DNA from: an uncultured Alphaproteobacteria bacterium | GTDB taxonomy: Bacteria; Pseudomonadota; Alphaproteobacteria; Caulobacterales; Caulobacteraceae | Length of the DNA: 64,000 bases | Direction of reading: 5' to 3' | Assembly (NCBI GenBank): GCA_903822175.1 | Contig: CAIJOB010000022.1 | Coordinates: 1-64,000, forward strand | Shown: piece by piece, positions 1 through 7,351 of the stretch | How the letters are laid out: every line of letters starts with the position of its first letter | Position numbering within the stretch: the first letter of the stretch is position 1 | Notes under the pieces: generated by a model | The model's database searches: none | Seen by the model: the letters and a program-made list of their open reading frames with translations, nothing else | Told to the model about the DNA's origin: nothing | Program-made: the position numbers and the translations under genes

Positions 1-226
1 CCACGACACCATCCACGGCTCGCAGGACGCCGGCATCGACCGGATCCTGAACTTCAGCGCCGGCCACGACGTGGTGGAACTGGACCCCGGGACGACCTTC
101 AGCGTCAGCCAGGTGGGCGCCGACACGGTGATCGACATGGGTGCCATCAACGGCGCGCCCAACCAGATGATCCTGGTGGGCGTCTCGATGAGCTCGCTGA
201 CCGCCAGCACGATCTTCCTGGGTTAA
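1..226 (+). CDS. C-terminal end of an RTX/type I-secreted calcium-binding protein (partial)
   Basis: Only the last 74 codons lie in the window, read in frame from base 2 to a TAA at 224-226. The visible residues (HDTIHGS, then GIDRILNFSAGHDVVEL and a short hydrophobic end ASTIFLG) match the tail of hemolysin-type or M10-like proteins, in which a beta-roll is followed by an uncleaved C-terminal secretion signal recognised by an ABC/MFP/TolC exporter. The nonapeptide glycine-rich repeats would lie upstream of the window. The passenger domain, and so the true function, cannot be seen. Confidence 0.6.
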   Translation, partial: HDTIHGSQDAGIDRILNFSAGHDVVELDPGTTFSVSQVGADTVIDMGAINGAPNQMILVGVSMSSLTASTIFLG

Positions 227-245
227 GCAGAACCCCAGATAGCAA

Positions 246-277
246 GAGACCCGCGGCCGGGGAGGGTCGCGGGTCTC
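246..277 (+). terminator. Hairpin after the RTX gene
   Basis: A perfect 10-bp inverted repeat (gagacccgcg at 246-255, cgcgggtctc at 268-277) with a 12-nt loop starts 20 bases after the stop codon. No T-run follows, so it may be a weak or Rho-assisted terminator, or a 3'-end protecting hairpin. Confidence 0.45.
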
Positions 278-368
278 GGGCCCGCCAAAGCGGCCGGGGA
301 GCCTAGGGCGGGCTGGCTAGAAGGCCGGGGGAAGGCCCTCACACTCAATGTACGCACGCAGTTTTGAC

Positions 369-665
369 TTAGATGCGTGAGGCGTACTGGACGTTGCTGG
401 AGGCCTTGGCCATGGCTTCGTCACGGACGGCCGTCTGGCAGGCGGCGCGCTGGCTGAGGTTCGCCTCGGTGGAGCAGAAGTGGCGCACGGCGTGGTCGAC
501 GCGCTTGTCGAAGGTCGCCTTGCCGGCGGCGGTCGCCATGTTCAGGTCGGAGACGTAGACGCGTTCGTGGCCGGCGGCATGGGCCGGGGTGACCAGGGCG
601 GCGACGGGGGCGGCGGCCAGGGCCAGGGTGGCGATGCCGGCGATGCGGGAGATCAGGGTGGTCAT
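369..665 (-). CDS. UrcA family secreted protein
   Basis: 98 residues. An N-terminal signal peptide (hydrophobic stretch ending near THPAHA-type AxA, about residues 1-31) is followed by the short UrcA-type domain: VYVSDLNMATAAGK, then a helical part with two cysteines (HFCSTEA, RAACQTA) that could form a disulfide, and AVRDEAMAKA near the end. UrcA proteins are small periplasmic proteins of unknown function, multiplied in Caulobacterales and sphingomonads. The start has an AGAGGA-type ribosome site about 8 bases upstream. The 250-base upstream stretch (666-912) is AT-rich around 715-850 and probably holds its promoter. Confidence 0.8.
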   Translation of the reverse strand: MTTLISRIAGIATLALAAAPVAALVTPAHAAGHERVYVSDLNMATAAGKATFDKRVDHAVRHFCSTEANLSQRAACQTAVRDEAMAKASSNVQYASRI

Positions 666-877
666 TGGAGTAGTCCTCTTTCGAATGTGTCTGGCGGTGC
701 GGGCCGCCGATGAAGAGGGAATACTTGGTGAGTTCTGTTAAGTCCCGTGAAGTCTCCGTAATGACCTCGATTTAACAAAATGAACGGAGGTTAAGAAACT
801 GACCGTTGTGTAATGATTTAGTGAATACATAAACGGTCTGTAATGTTCGCGGGTGACGCGAAGAACCACCCACCGCT

Positions 878-909
878 CCGCTCATCCCCGCCTGCGCGGG
901 GATGAGCGG
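878..909 (-). terminator. Perfect 14-bp hairpin at the 3' end of the cyclophilin operon
   Basis: ccgctcatccccgc (878-891), loop ctgc, gcggggatgagcgg (896-909). It lies 3 bases past the stop codon of the minus-strand gene at 913, so it is well placed as a terminator or 3'-end hairpin. The T-rich side (attttatt, 910-917) is on the plus-strand side, so in the minus direction it lacks a U-tract. The core tcatccccg/cggggatga is a common intergenic hairpin theme in this group, and it may belong to the same class of repeats as others here. Confidence 0.5.
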
Positions 910-912
910 ATT

Positions 913-1479
913 TTATTGAGGCACGCCGATCAGCTGCAGGAAGGTCACCGCGGCCACGGACTTCTGGGGGAGGTTGCCGTAGGTGGCCTTGGGCTTGGCC
1001 TCGACGCTGAGCGCGGCGATCTGCCAGGCGGCGGGGAAGGCTTTCAGTTCGTGGTCCGGCATGGCTTTCAGGTGCGGGCAGTGCAGGAGGGCGCGCTCAG
1101 CGCAGGCCCTGTGCAGGGGCGCGATGGCGCCGGCGTCGAACAGCGGCTTGTCTTCGGGGTAGTCCGGCGAGATCCAGACGCCCAGGCCCCTGGCGCGCAG
1201 CTCGCCGGCGGTGGTCCAGCGGCCGGTCTGGCTCCAGCGGTCGCCGGCTTGCGTGGCCTCGCCGCACATCGGGCAGAGCATCTCGCGCACCGACTTGCGC
1301 TGGCGGAACAGGTGATTGCGCGAATAGAGCGGCTTGCCCTCGCCGGGCGCCCAGACCTGGCCGACCGCCAGCACGCCGTCGACGCTGGGGCAGGGCGCGA
1401 CCCCGGTCATGCCCTCCTTCGACCAGCTGGTCACCCAGGGGACGTCGACGCCGACCTTAAGCTTGGGGTGCAAGGCCAC
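913..1479 (-). CDS. Uncharacterised protein with a CPMCG motif
   Basis: 188 residues from a GTG start 2 bases after the cyclophilin stop, so translation is probably coupled. I do not recognise the family. The protein has no signal peptide or membrane segment. It carries CPMCG near residue 70 and two further Cys/His-rich places (PLHRACAERALLHCPH), which together could hold a zinc ion. It also has many Trp residues (TSWSKEGMTG, RWSQTGRWT, LGVWISPDY). Codon use fits the neighbours. The long plus-strand frame over the same DNA is rich in Gly/Arg/Ala and looks like a shadow, which supports the minus-strand reading. Confidence 0.55.
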   Translation of the reverse strand: MALHPKLKVGVDVPWVTSWSKEGMTGVAPCPSVDGVLAVGQVWAPGEGKPLYSRNHLFRQRKSVREMLCPMCGEATQAGDRWSQTGRWTTAGELRARGLGVWISPDYPEDKPLFDAGAIAPLHRACAERALLHCPHLKAMPDHELKAFPAAWQIAALSVEAKPKATYGNLPQKSVAAVTFLQLIGVPQ

Positions 1480-1481
1480 GG

Positions 1482-2168
1482 TCAGTGGGGCGCGGGCGTG
1501 GCGGCGGGTGTGGACGAGGCTGGCGCGGTCGCAGGCGTCGCCGCCGGCAGAGGCGCCGGGTCGGCGGGCGGGGCGCGGCGGATGGAGACGATCTTCACCG
1601 GCTTGACCAGGATCTCGCCCTTCATGGCGCCGACGCCGGCGTTGGGGTCCCTTTGCATGCCCAGGATCTGCTGGACGATCGGCATGCCGTCGGTGACGTG
1701 GCCGAAGGCGGCGAAGCCCGGATCGGTCGCCGTGGCGTCGAGATAGCTCATGTCGCCGACGCAGATCACCCAGTCGGCCTGGGCGGTGCCGGGCGCGTAG
1801 CGGCCCATGGAGATGGTCCCGTCCCCGTGCTTCAGCCCGGTCTTCAGCGTGCTCTCGTGGGCGATGGGCGGCAGCTTCTTCTTCACGTCGTCGCGCAGGC
1901 CGCCCTGGATGGAGCCGTAGTCGTTGGCCGCCTGGCCCGGCGGCTTGGACGCCCGGTAGAAGGTCGAGCCGTCATAGAGCTTGCGGTCGACGTACTTCAG
2001 GAAATTGGCCGTGGTGATCGGCGCCTTGTCGGCGGCGAGCTCGACGGTGATCGCGCCCTCCGTGGTGGTGATGACCACGCGCGGGTTGGGCTTGGCGTCC
2101 TGGGCAAGGGCGGGGCCGGCCAGGGTCACGGCGGCGGCGAGGGCGAGAAGGGTGCGGCGGAGAAGCAT
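1482..2168 (-). CDS. Cyclophilin-type peptidyl-prolyl cis-trans isomerase, exported
   Basis: 228 residues. A signal peptide (about 1-22, ending ALAQ) is followed by a cyclophilin domain (about 28-190) with VVITTTEGAITVELAADKAP, ANFLKYVDRKLYDGSTFYR and AAFGHVTDGMPIVQQI, typical of the periplasmic PpiA class. It would catalyse proline isomerisation during folding in the periplasm. The FxFxQGG and WL motifs are altered (the region reads DYGSIQGG), as in many divergent bacterial members, so the catalytic rate could be low. The last 35 residues are an Ala/Pro/Thr-rich tail. It is first in an operon with the CPMCG protein. Confidence 0.85.
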   Translation of the reverse strand: MLLRRTLLALAAAVTLAGPALAQDAKPNPRVVITTTEGAITVELAADKAPITTANFLKYVDRKLYDGSTFYRASKPPGQAANDYGSIQGGLRDDVKKKLPPIAHESTLKTGLKHGDGTISMGRYAPGTAQADWVICVGDMSYLDATATDPGFAAFGHVTDGMPIVQQILGMQRDPNAGVGAMKGEILVKPVKIVSIRRAPPADPAPLPAATPATAPASSTPAATPAPH

Positions 2169-2186
2169 GGGGGGACCATACTAGAT

Positions 2187-2348
2187 GCTCCCCCTCAGGG
2201 GGAGCTGTCTGCGAAGACAGACTGAGGGGGTTTCCTCTCCGGCGCTTCGGATGTCGGGTGTCGCGGACTCGGCGGGTGAAACCCCCTCCGTCTCGCGGCT
2301 GCGCCGCGATCCACCTCCCCCTGGCGCGCTGCGCGCTGGGGGAGGAAC
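2187..2348. repeat. Composite inverted intergenic repeat, copy 1 (type A)
   Basis: Two units face each other. Unit U1 (2187-2231) is made of two hairpins: gctcccc/ggggagc at 2187-2205 and tgtct/agaca at 2206-2219, then gactgaggggg. Unit U2 (2279-2348, read on the minus strand) is a hairpin around ctcccccagcgcg plus a second hairpin ending gagacggaggggg. The same two units, nearly base for base, recur in the opposite orientation at 51892-52033. The element fills the gap between two minus-strand genes and may act as an RNA-processing or termination element. Confidence 0.8.
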
Positions 2349-2357
2349 TGAGACGGG

Positions 2358-4025
2358 CTACTTCCGCGCAGCCGCCGTCTTCGCGCGGACCGGCTTGAAC
2401 TCCGAGGTCGCGTTCCAGGTGGGCCAGCGCGTGGAGTTGGCGAGGTCGCGGCCGACTTCGTAGAAGAGGTCGATGTCAGCGGCGGCGCCGGTCAGGTCCC
2501 AGTCGGCATGCCAGTCGTCGCAGACCTGGTGGTAGCACTTGGTTGTGTAGTCGTTGACCCAGGCGTCGCCGGCCGCGCGGCCGCCTTTGACCAGGTCGGG
2601 CCCGGCAGCCATGCCCATGATCAGCAGCGTCGGCACGCCGCGCTTGGCGACGCTGAAATGGTCGGCGCGGTAGAACAGGGCCTTCTCGGGAGCCGGGTCC
2701 GCCGTGATGGTGCGGCCCTGTCTGGCGGCGGCCTTGGCGAGGTCGGCCTCCAGGCTGTTCTGGCCGGCGCCGACCAGCACCAGGTCGTGGCTCGCGCCAG
2801 CGGTCTGGACCACGTCCATGGTGAAGTCGCCGGCGGTGGTCGCCAGCGGGAACTTCGGGTGGCTGGCGTAATATTCGCTGCCCAAGAGGCCGCGCTCCTC
2901 GGCGGTCCAGACGCCGAAGACGACGCTGCGGTCCGGCTTGGGGCCATGGGCGAAGGCCCGCGCGATCTCCAGCACCCCGGCCACGCCCATTCCGTCGTCG
3001 ATGGCGCCGTGGCGGATGGTGTCGCCGGTCGCGTCGGCCGGGCCTTGGCCGAAGGCGTCCCAGTGGGCGCCGAACATCACGCTCTCGTTCGGCCGCTTGG
3101 CGCCGGGGAGTTGCGCCAGGACGTTGTGGCTGGTGAGGCGGGTGGTCTTGACGCCCATGTCTGCGGAGAAGCTGGCGCCGGTCAGGGCCACCGGCTTGAA
3201 GCCGTAGGTGCGGGCCTGCGTCTTCAGCGCCTCGAAATCGAGGCCGCTGGCCTTGAACAGGTCGACGGCGATGTCGCGCTGGATCCAGCCCTGCAGCAGG
3301 GGGTGGACCTTGTTGGCGTCGGGCCGGACCACGTCGTAGCTCTCGCCGTTCGAGGCGACGACCGTCGACCAGGGATAGGCGGCGCCGGCGGTCTCGTGGA
3401 CGATCAGCGCCGCCAGGGCGCCGTGGCGGGCGGCTTCCTCGAACTTGTAGATCCAGCGGCCGTAGTAGGTGGCGGCCTTGCCGCCGAACTTGCCGGCCAC
3501 CGGCTCGCCCGGTTGCGCCTCGAAGTCGGGGTCGTTGATCAGGATGACGGCGATCTTGCCCTTCAGGTCGACGCCCTTGAAGTCGTCCCAGCCGCGCTCG
3601 GGCGCGGTGACGCCATAGCCGACGAAGACCAGCGGGGCGCCGGCGATGGCGACGCGGTCGGTGGGACGCTGGGTCCAGGCCATGATCTGCTGGGTTTCGG
3701 CGAGGTCCCGGGCCTTGCCGCCGGCGGTCAGGCTGAACTTGGTGTTCGGCTGGACGGTGAAGCGGATCAGCGGCACCGCCTGGGTCCAGCCACCGTTGTC
3801 GCCGGCGGGCTTGAGGCCGAGCGCTTTGAACTGGCTTTCGAGCCAGGCCAGCGTTCCGGCCTCGCCTGGGCCGCCCGGCGCGCGGCCGTAGAGCTTGGCG
3901 TCGGCCAGGACCTTCACGTCGGCGGAGAGGCGGGCCGGCGAGATGGGGTTGGGCGGCGGCTGGGTCTGGGCGGAGGCGGAGAAAGCCAAGAGGGTGGCGG
4001 CGAGGGTCAGTGAAGCGATGCGCAT
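2358..4025 (-). CDS. M28 family zinc metallopeptidase, secreted
   Basis: 555 residues. A signal peptide (about 1-19, SASAQ) is followed by a PA-like insert (about 120-270) and the M28 aminopeptidase/Zn-peptidase core (about 300-530). The di-zinc site is visible: GAHWDAFG (His and Asp near 320), GAIDDGMG (bridging Asp), TAEERGLLGS (catalytic Glu plus Glu ligand) and YRADHFSVAKRGVP (last His). It is predicted to remove amino acids from peptides in the periplasm or outside the cell. The layout and length match the PA-containing M28 group of Caulobacter and Xanthomonas. Its stop is 9 bases from the repeat copy at 2187-2348. Confidence 0.88.
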   Translation of the reverse strand: MRIASLTLAATLLAFSASAQTQPPPNPISPARLSADVKVLADAKLYGRAPGGPGEAGTLAWLESQFKALGLKPAGDNGGWTQAVPLIRFTVQPNTKFSLTAGGKARDLAETQQIMAWTQRPTDRVAIAGAPLVFVGYGVTAPERGWDDFKGVDLKGKIAVILINDPDFEAQPGEPVAGKFGGKAATYYGRWIYKFEEAARHGALAALIVHETAGAAYPWSTVVASNGESYDVVRPDANKVHPLLQGWIQRDIAVDLFKASGLDFEALKTQARTYGFKPVALTGASFSADMGVKTTRLTSHNVLAQLPGAKRPNESVMFGAHWDAFGQGPADATGDTIRHGAIDDGMGVAGVLEIARAFAHGPKPDRSVVFGVWTAEERGLLGSEYYASHPKFPLATTAGDFTMDVVQTAGASHDLVLVGAGQNSLEADLAKAAARQGRTITADPAPEKALFYRADHFSVAKRGVPTLLIMGMAAGPDLVKGGRAAGDAWVNDYTTKCYHQVCDDWHADWDLTGAAADIDLFYEVGRDLANSTRWPTWNATSEFKPVRAKTAAARK

Positions 4026-4063
4026 GGCGCAACCCTAGCCTTAAATCTCATGGCCGCCACCGA

Positions 4064-4840
4064 TCAGGCCGACGCTAGCGCCCCTGCGCTCGATCCGGAC
4101 GCGGCGAGGTCCGTGCCACGGATGCGCCGCGAATAGACCTGGGGCAGGATGAAGGTGGACACCGTGGTCGTCAGCGAGCTGAGCGCCAGCATCCAGAGCC
4201 GGTCCGTGGGGGATCTGGGGAGATGGCCGCCCGCCGCCTGGATCATGGCCAGGACCACGCTGGGCAGGGCCAACAGGATCCCCGCCAGCAGGAACGCCCC
4301 ATAGGCCTGGCTCATCCAGCGCAGGGCGCGGAGCGGCGTAAGCTGGTCGCCGAGCAACACGCTGATCGGCCATAGGGCGAGGGCCGCGGCGATGAGCGGC
4401 AGGGCGAGCGCCTCCACGTTGAACAAGCCCATCTGGACCATGATGTCGTGGCTGCCCAGGTCGCGCGGATGCGGCGCCACCGCCAAGGTCACGCCCACCG
4501 AGACGAGGGCCCAGGCGACCATCAAGCCGACATAGCCGGCAAGCCGGAGGTCGAGGCGCAGCGCCGTGGCCCTGCGCTCGATCAGCCAGCGGATCAGTAG
4601 ACCGGAGACCGTCGCCGTCGCGGCGCCGATGACGGCGCCAACGGCGGTCTGCGTGGGGTCGAAGCCTAGTCTGGGGGCGGCCGTGACGTGGGCCATCCTC
4701 AGGATCGGCTGAATGGCCTCCACCATCCCCCGAGCCGCCCAGGCCATGAGGAACACCGGCCAGGCCCCGCCGATCGACCGCGCCGCCACGGTGACCATTT
4801 CGCCGAACCGCACCTGATGGTCTGAGCCTGTCCGGTCCAT
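4064..4840 (-). CDS. Multi-pass inner-membrane protein, unknown function
   Basis: 258 residues if started at the ATG at 4840, which has GGGCGAG upstream; a longer frame to 4897 has an arginine-rich, unlikely start. Six hydrophobic segments are visible (for example VGAVIGAATATVSGLLI, VGLMVAWALVSVGVTLAV, ALALPLIAAALALWPISVLL, AFLLAGILLALPSVVLAMI). The pattern recalls the DUF4013/glycerophosphoryl-diester membrane domain type of integral proteins, with a conserved PLRALRWM stretch between helices, but I cannot name the family. It stands alone between the peptidase and cspA on the same strand. Confidence 0.65.
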   Translation of the reverse strand: MDRTGSDHQVRFGEMVTVAARSIGGAWPVFLMAWAARGMVEAIQPILRMAHVTAAPRLGFDPTQTAVGAVIGAATATVSGLLIRWLIERRATALRLDLRLAGYVGLMVAWALVSVGVTLAVAPHPRDLGSHDIMVQMGLFNVEALALPLIAAALALWPISVLLGDQLTPLRALRWMSQAYGAFLLAGILLALPSVVLAMIQAAGGHLPRSPTDRLWMLALSSLTTTVSTFILPQVYSRRIRGTDLAASGSSAGALASA

Positions 4841-4924
4841 CGCGCCCTCGCCCCGCCTAAGCCGGTGGAGTGTGCGCCCAGGTTGCGCGCCACGCAAACC
4901 ACCCGCCGGGCGTGAAGCCTGGCT

Positions 4925-4961
4925 ACAAAAGAAAAGGGCCGGCGCTTCGCAGCGCCGGCCC
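4925..4961 (-). terminator. Rho-independent terminator of cspA
   Basis: Read on the minus strand: a perfect 10-bp GC stem (ggccggcgct 4937-4946, agcgccggcc 4951-4960, 4-nt loop) followed at once by TTTTCTTTT (from 4935 down). It lies 44 bases after the cspA stop. This is the clearest intrinsic terminator in the window. Confidence 0.9.
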
Positions 4962-5004
4962 CAATCAGTTCGCGCAGCTCCCGAAGGAGCTAAGCGTCAA
5001 GTCC

Positions 5005-5214
5005 TCAGGCGCTGCCGAGTTGGCCAGCCGAGGTCTTGCCGTTGCGCGGGTCTTTTTCCAGCTCGTAGCTGATCTTTTGACCTTCGTTCAGCGAAGACAT
5101 GTTCGCCCGTTCGACGGCGGAGATGTGCACGAACACGTCTTGGCCGCCATCATCTGGCTGAATGAAACCGAAGCCTTTTTGGCCGTTGAACCACTTCACG
5201 ACACCAGTCGCCAT
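5005..5214 (-). CDS. cspA: Cold-shock domain protein (CspA family)
   Basis: 69 residues, one cold-shock OB-fold. Both nucleic-acid binding motifs are present: RNP1 as KGFGFIQ (about 13-19) and RNP2 as VFVHIS (about 27-32), after the typical start ATGVVKWFN. It would bind single-stranded RNA/DNA and loosen mRNA structure, either in the cold or in stationary phase. A strong ribosome site (AAGGGGA) lies 7 bases before the ATG. The upstream region is long enough for the extended 5' leader that many csp genes use for thermal control. A strong terminator follows. The paralogue number cannot be told from the window. Confidence 0.95.
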   Translation of the reverse strand: MATGVVKWFNGQKGFGFIQPDDGGQDVFVHISAVERANMSSLNEGQKISYELEKDPRNGKTSAGQLGSA

Positions 5215-5522
5215 ATTAGTATCCCCTTCCGGGTCTTAAGTATTCACGCGCCCAATATAGGCGACATGATCAAATTTTCGGAGAGGGTCGGGGCGGTTCC
5301 GGCGCCCGACTGTGAAATCGGGGGTGGAGAGCGGGCGAGCCAAAACGATATTCGATGCCGCCATCTTCCCATGACCTAAGGCAAGACGCAAGGCATTTCG
5401 CGAAAGCTTCGCCAAAAGGGGGAGACACCGCGCTGTTTTACCTATAGAAATCTAATCCCTTAATCATTCAACAACAATCCCGGGGCCGCGGCCGACGCCG
5501 CGCTTTAGAAGGATCAATCACC
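5215..5522. promoter_or_regulatory. 308-base divergent intergenic region of cspA and the DUF2188-like gene
   Basis: This holds the cspA leader and promoter (minus) and the promoter for the gene at 5523 (plus). It is AT-richer at both ends: 5223-5280 (tattcacgcgcccaatatag, then caaattttcgg) and 5434-5482 (gttttacctatagaaatcta and ttaatcattcaacaac). A perfect 10-bp palindrome, tttcgcgaaa, lies at 5396-5405. I see no further gene and no clear riboswitch fold. Confidence 0.5.
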
Positions 5523-5738
5523 ATGGCCATCCGCGGCGCCTCCGATCGTGAAACCCTTACCGTGGCGCGCCACGAAGGCCGCTGGGCGGTCGAACACCAG
5601 GGCGTTTTCTCCGACCACACCGCCGAAAAGGAAGAGGCCAAGGCTGCCGCCAACAAGCGCGCCCGGGCCCTGCAAGACCAGGGCCGCCCCTGCCAGGTGC
5701 GGGTGAGCGGCGAACACGGCTTCTTCGCGGACGCATAA
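5523..5738 (+). CDS. Small DUF2188-like protein
   Basis: 71 residues, soluble, charged. The pattern RHEGRWAVEHQG, then HTAEKEEAKAAANKRARAL and QVRVSGEHGFF resembles DUF2188-type domains (a short beta hairpin, a helix that pairs with a strand). Function is unknown. AAGGATC lies 8 bases before the ATG. It ends 4 bases before the next gene, so the two form an operon. Confidence 0.7.
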   Translation: MAIRGASDRETLTVARHEGRWAVEHQGVFSDHTAEKEEAKAAANKRARALQDQGRPCQVRVSGEHGFFADA

Positions 5739-5742
5739 ACCC

Positions 5743-6159
5743 ATGAGCACCCAAGCCCCCAAGCCCACCCGACGCCGCGGCACCGCCGCCGAAGAAGCCC
5801 GCTTCGCCATCGAAACGGCCGAGGCCGACGGCGTGGCGCGTGACGCCATGACCCTGCGCATGACTCTGCGCGACGCCTCGGAACTGAAGCGCGACCCCAA
5901 GGTGGCGATGGCCGATATCAGCTACAGCCCTGACGGCATGCGCTACCTCGGCGTGGCGGTCGACCAGGGCGGCGGGGTGACCCAGTCGATCCTCGACCGC
6001 GGCGACACCAGCTATGTCCGCGGCGCTTTGCCCGAGCCGCCGCCGGCCAAGCCCAAGGCGACCCGTAAGAAGGCGGTCAACGCCGACGGCACGCCCAAGG
6101 CCAAGGCGCCCCCGAAGGCCAAGGCCGCTAAGGCCAAGGTCGACGCCACCGTCGAGTAG
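5743..6159 (+). CDS. Conserved small protein with a lysine/alanine/proline-rich tail
   Basis: 138 residues. An N-terminal basic segment (KPTRRRGTAAEEARFAIE) leads to a compact middle part with ISYSPDGMRYLGVAVDQGG. From about residue 95 the chain turns into a basic, low-complexity tail (KPKATRKKAV, PKAKAPPKAKAAKAKV) like histone H1 or AlgP-type tails. Such tails often bind nucleic acid, but no DNA-binding fold is visible in the core. It is the second gene of an operon with the DUF2188-like protein. The family is not recognised. Confidence 0.65.
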   Translation: MSTQAPKPTRRRGTAAEEARFAIETAEADGVARDAMTLRMTLRDASELKRDPKVAMADISYSPDGMRYLGVAVDQGGGVTQSILDRGDTSYVRGALPEPPPAKPKATRKKAVNADGTPKAKAPPKAKAAKAKVDATVE

Positions 6160-6176
6160 GGCCACCGTCGAGTAAG
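6145..6176 (+). repeat. 16-base tandem duplication at a stop codon
   Basis: gccaccgtcgagtagg (6145-6160) is followed directly by gccaccgtcgagtaag (6161-6176). The first copy holds the TAG stop of the preceding gene; the second holds a TAA in another frame. It looks like a recent slippage or duplication. Confidence 0.85.
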
Positions 6177-6187
6177 GCTCACGAAAA

Positions 6188-6218
6188 CGCCGGCCGGCCC
6201 TCTCGGGCGCGACCGGCG
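6188..6218 (+). terminator. Probable terminator of the 5523-6159 operon
   Basis: A GC-rich stem (cgccggccg with cgaccggcg, one mismatch) is followed a few bases later by gccgttttt. It stands between two convergent genes. Confidence 0.55.
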
Positions 6219-6261
6219 CTGCCGTTTTTCAGCGAAGCTCTGGCTTCAGCGAAGCCTTAGC

Positions 6262-6909
6262 TCAGCTCTTCTTCATCGCCGCCTGCATGGCCTTCACCTT
6301 GTCCAGGTGCATCTGGACGGTGGGCGCGGTCTTGGCCGCGCCGCCCTTCAGGCCGGCGTCGGACCCGTCCTTGGCATAGCCGTTCATCAGGTCCAGCGCC
6401 TCGCCGTGGGCGGCGACCTGCTGGTCGACGTAGGTCTTGTCGAAGTCGGCGTCGCTGGCCTTGTTCAGGTGGTCGATGAAACCCTGGCGGCGGTCGTCGA
6501 GCTTGTCGGCGGGCGTCTGGCCGGCGGCGGCGACCAACGGGGTCATCGCCTTCATGCTGGCGGTGTGGTCCTTGATCATCATCTTGGCGAAGGCGCGGAT
6601 GTCGGCATTCTTCGAGCGCTGCTCGGCGATCTTGGCCGCCTGGATCTCGTACATGTCGCTCTGGCTGGCGTTGGAGACGAAGGCGGCGGTGTCGTGCGGG
6701 CCGAGCGTATTGGCGCTGGCCACGCCGACCGCGGCGCCGGTGGCGTCCTCGGCCTTGTTGACCGCCGCGCCGGTCGCCGAGGCCGCGTCAGAGGCGGTAT
6801 TGCTGGCAGCAGTCGTCGCGTCGGCGGCGGTCGTGCTCGCCGGCTTGTTGCAGGCGGCCAGCGACAGGGCCGCGATCACCGAGGCGCTGAGGAGCAGGGC
6901 GGTTTTCAT
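6262..6909 (-). CDS. DUF4142 lipoprotein
   Basis: 215 residues. A lipoprotein signal with lipobox LAAC (about residues 17-20) is followed by a 45-residue Ala/Thr/Ser-rich linker and a ferritin-like helical DUF4142 domain (about 68-205). Domain marks are DTAAFVSNASQSDMYEIQAAKIAEQRS, in which I note DMYEIQ, KNADIRAFAKMMIKDHTAS, and VAAHGEALDLMNGY with conserved Asp/His. The family is often linked to stress and exopolysaccharide conditions, but the exact role is unknown. CGGAGA lies before the ATG. Position 3 of the mature lipoprotein gives no inner-membrane retention signal. Confidence 0.88.
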   Translation of the reverse strand: MKTALLLSASVIAALSLAACNKPASTTAADATTAASNTASDAASATGAAVNKAEDATGAAVGVASANTLGPHDTAAFVSNASQSDMYEIQAAKIAEQRSKNADIRAFAKMMIKDHTASMKAMTPLVAAAGQTPADKLDDRRQGFIDHLNKASDADFDKTYVDQQVAAHGEALDLMNGYAKDGSDAGLKGGAAKTAPTVQMHLDKVKAMQAAMKKS

Positions 6910-6986
6910 ATGAAGTCTCCGAGGGATGGGTTGGCAGCACTAAGCCGCGCGGCGCCCCTCGGTTCCCGATTGCGTGATCCGGCCGC

Positions 6987-7349
6987 CTAGTTGACCTTCA
7001 GCGGCTTGCCCTGGGTCCACTCGTAGAGCTGCTCCTGGTCCATCTGCCGCCGCTCCGTGTACTGGCGGCGGGTGGCGCAGACCTGCTTGGGGAACCGGCT
7101 GCCGATGGGCGTTTCCTGGTGGCAGAGGACCTCGGTAGGATCCTTCTGGCTCTCGGGGATGCGCTTGCCGGTGACGGTGACCCCGTCGAGGCTGTGTCCG
7201 GCCGGCTTGGCGGCGTCGGGGGCCGGCGTGGCCGGAGTTCCCGTCGAGCCGAAAGTGACCTGGCCGAAGCCCTGCGCGGCGGCGGGCGCGGCGCAGGCCA
7301 GCAGGCCGGCGGTCGCCACGAAGCCCGTAATGATCAACAGCCTACGCAT
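6987..7349 (-). CDS. Small secreted protein, paralogue of its upstream neighbour
   Basis: 120 residues from the ATG at 7349, which directly precedes a signal peptide (MRRLLIITG to AAPAAAQ). The mature part has a variable linker and then a conserved block: DGVTVTGKRIPESQKDPTE, with LCHQETPIGSRFPKQVC and TRRQYTERRQMDQ. The two cysteines bracket an IGSRF core, a pattern shared by many short periplasmic proteins of Caulobacterales and sphingomonads. Function unknown. It starts 2 bases after the stop of its paralogue, so the pair is an operon. Confidence 0.75.
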   Translation of the reverse strand: MRRLLIITGFVATAGLLACAAPAAAQGFGQVTFGSTGTPATPAPDAAKPAGHSLDGVTVTGKRIPESQKDPTEVLCHQETPIGSRFPKQVCATRRQYTERRQMDQEQLYEWTQGKPLKVN

Positions 7350-7351
7350 GG

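Noticed and set aside
715-850. AT-rich stretch, considered as a foreign insert or origin
   Set aside because: Too short, with no repeats or boxes beyond chance; simplest reading is the urcA promoter region.
853-1746. A 297-codon plus-strand frame over the CPMCG gene and cyclophilin
   Set aside because: Composition is Gly/Arg/Ala-rich and it runs through the cyclophilin, which is certain on the other strand.
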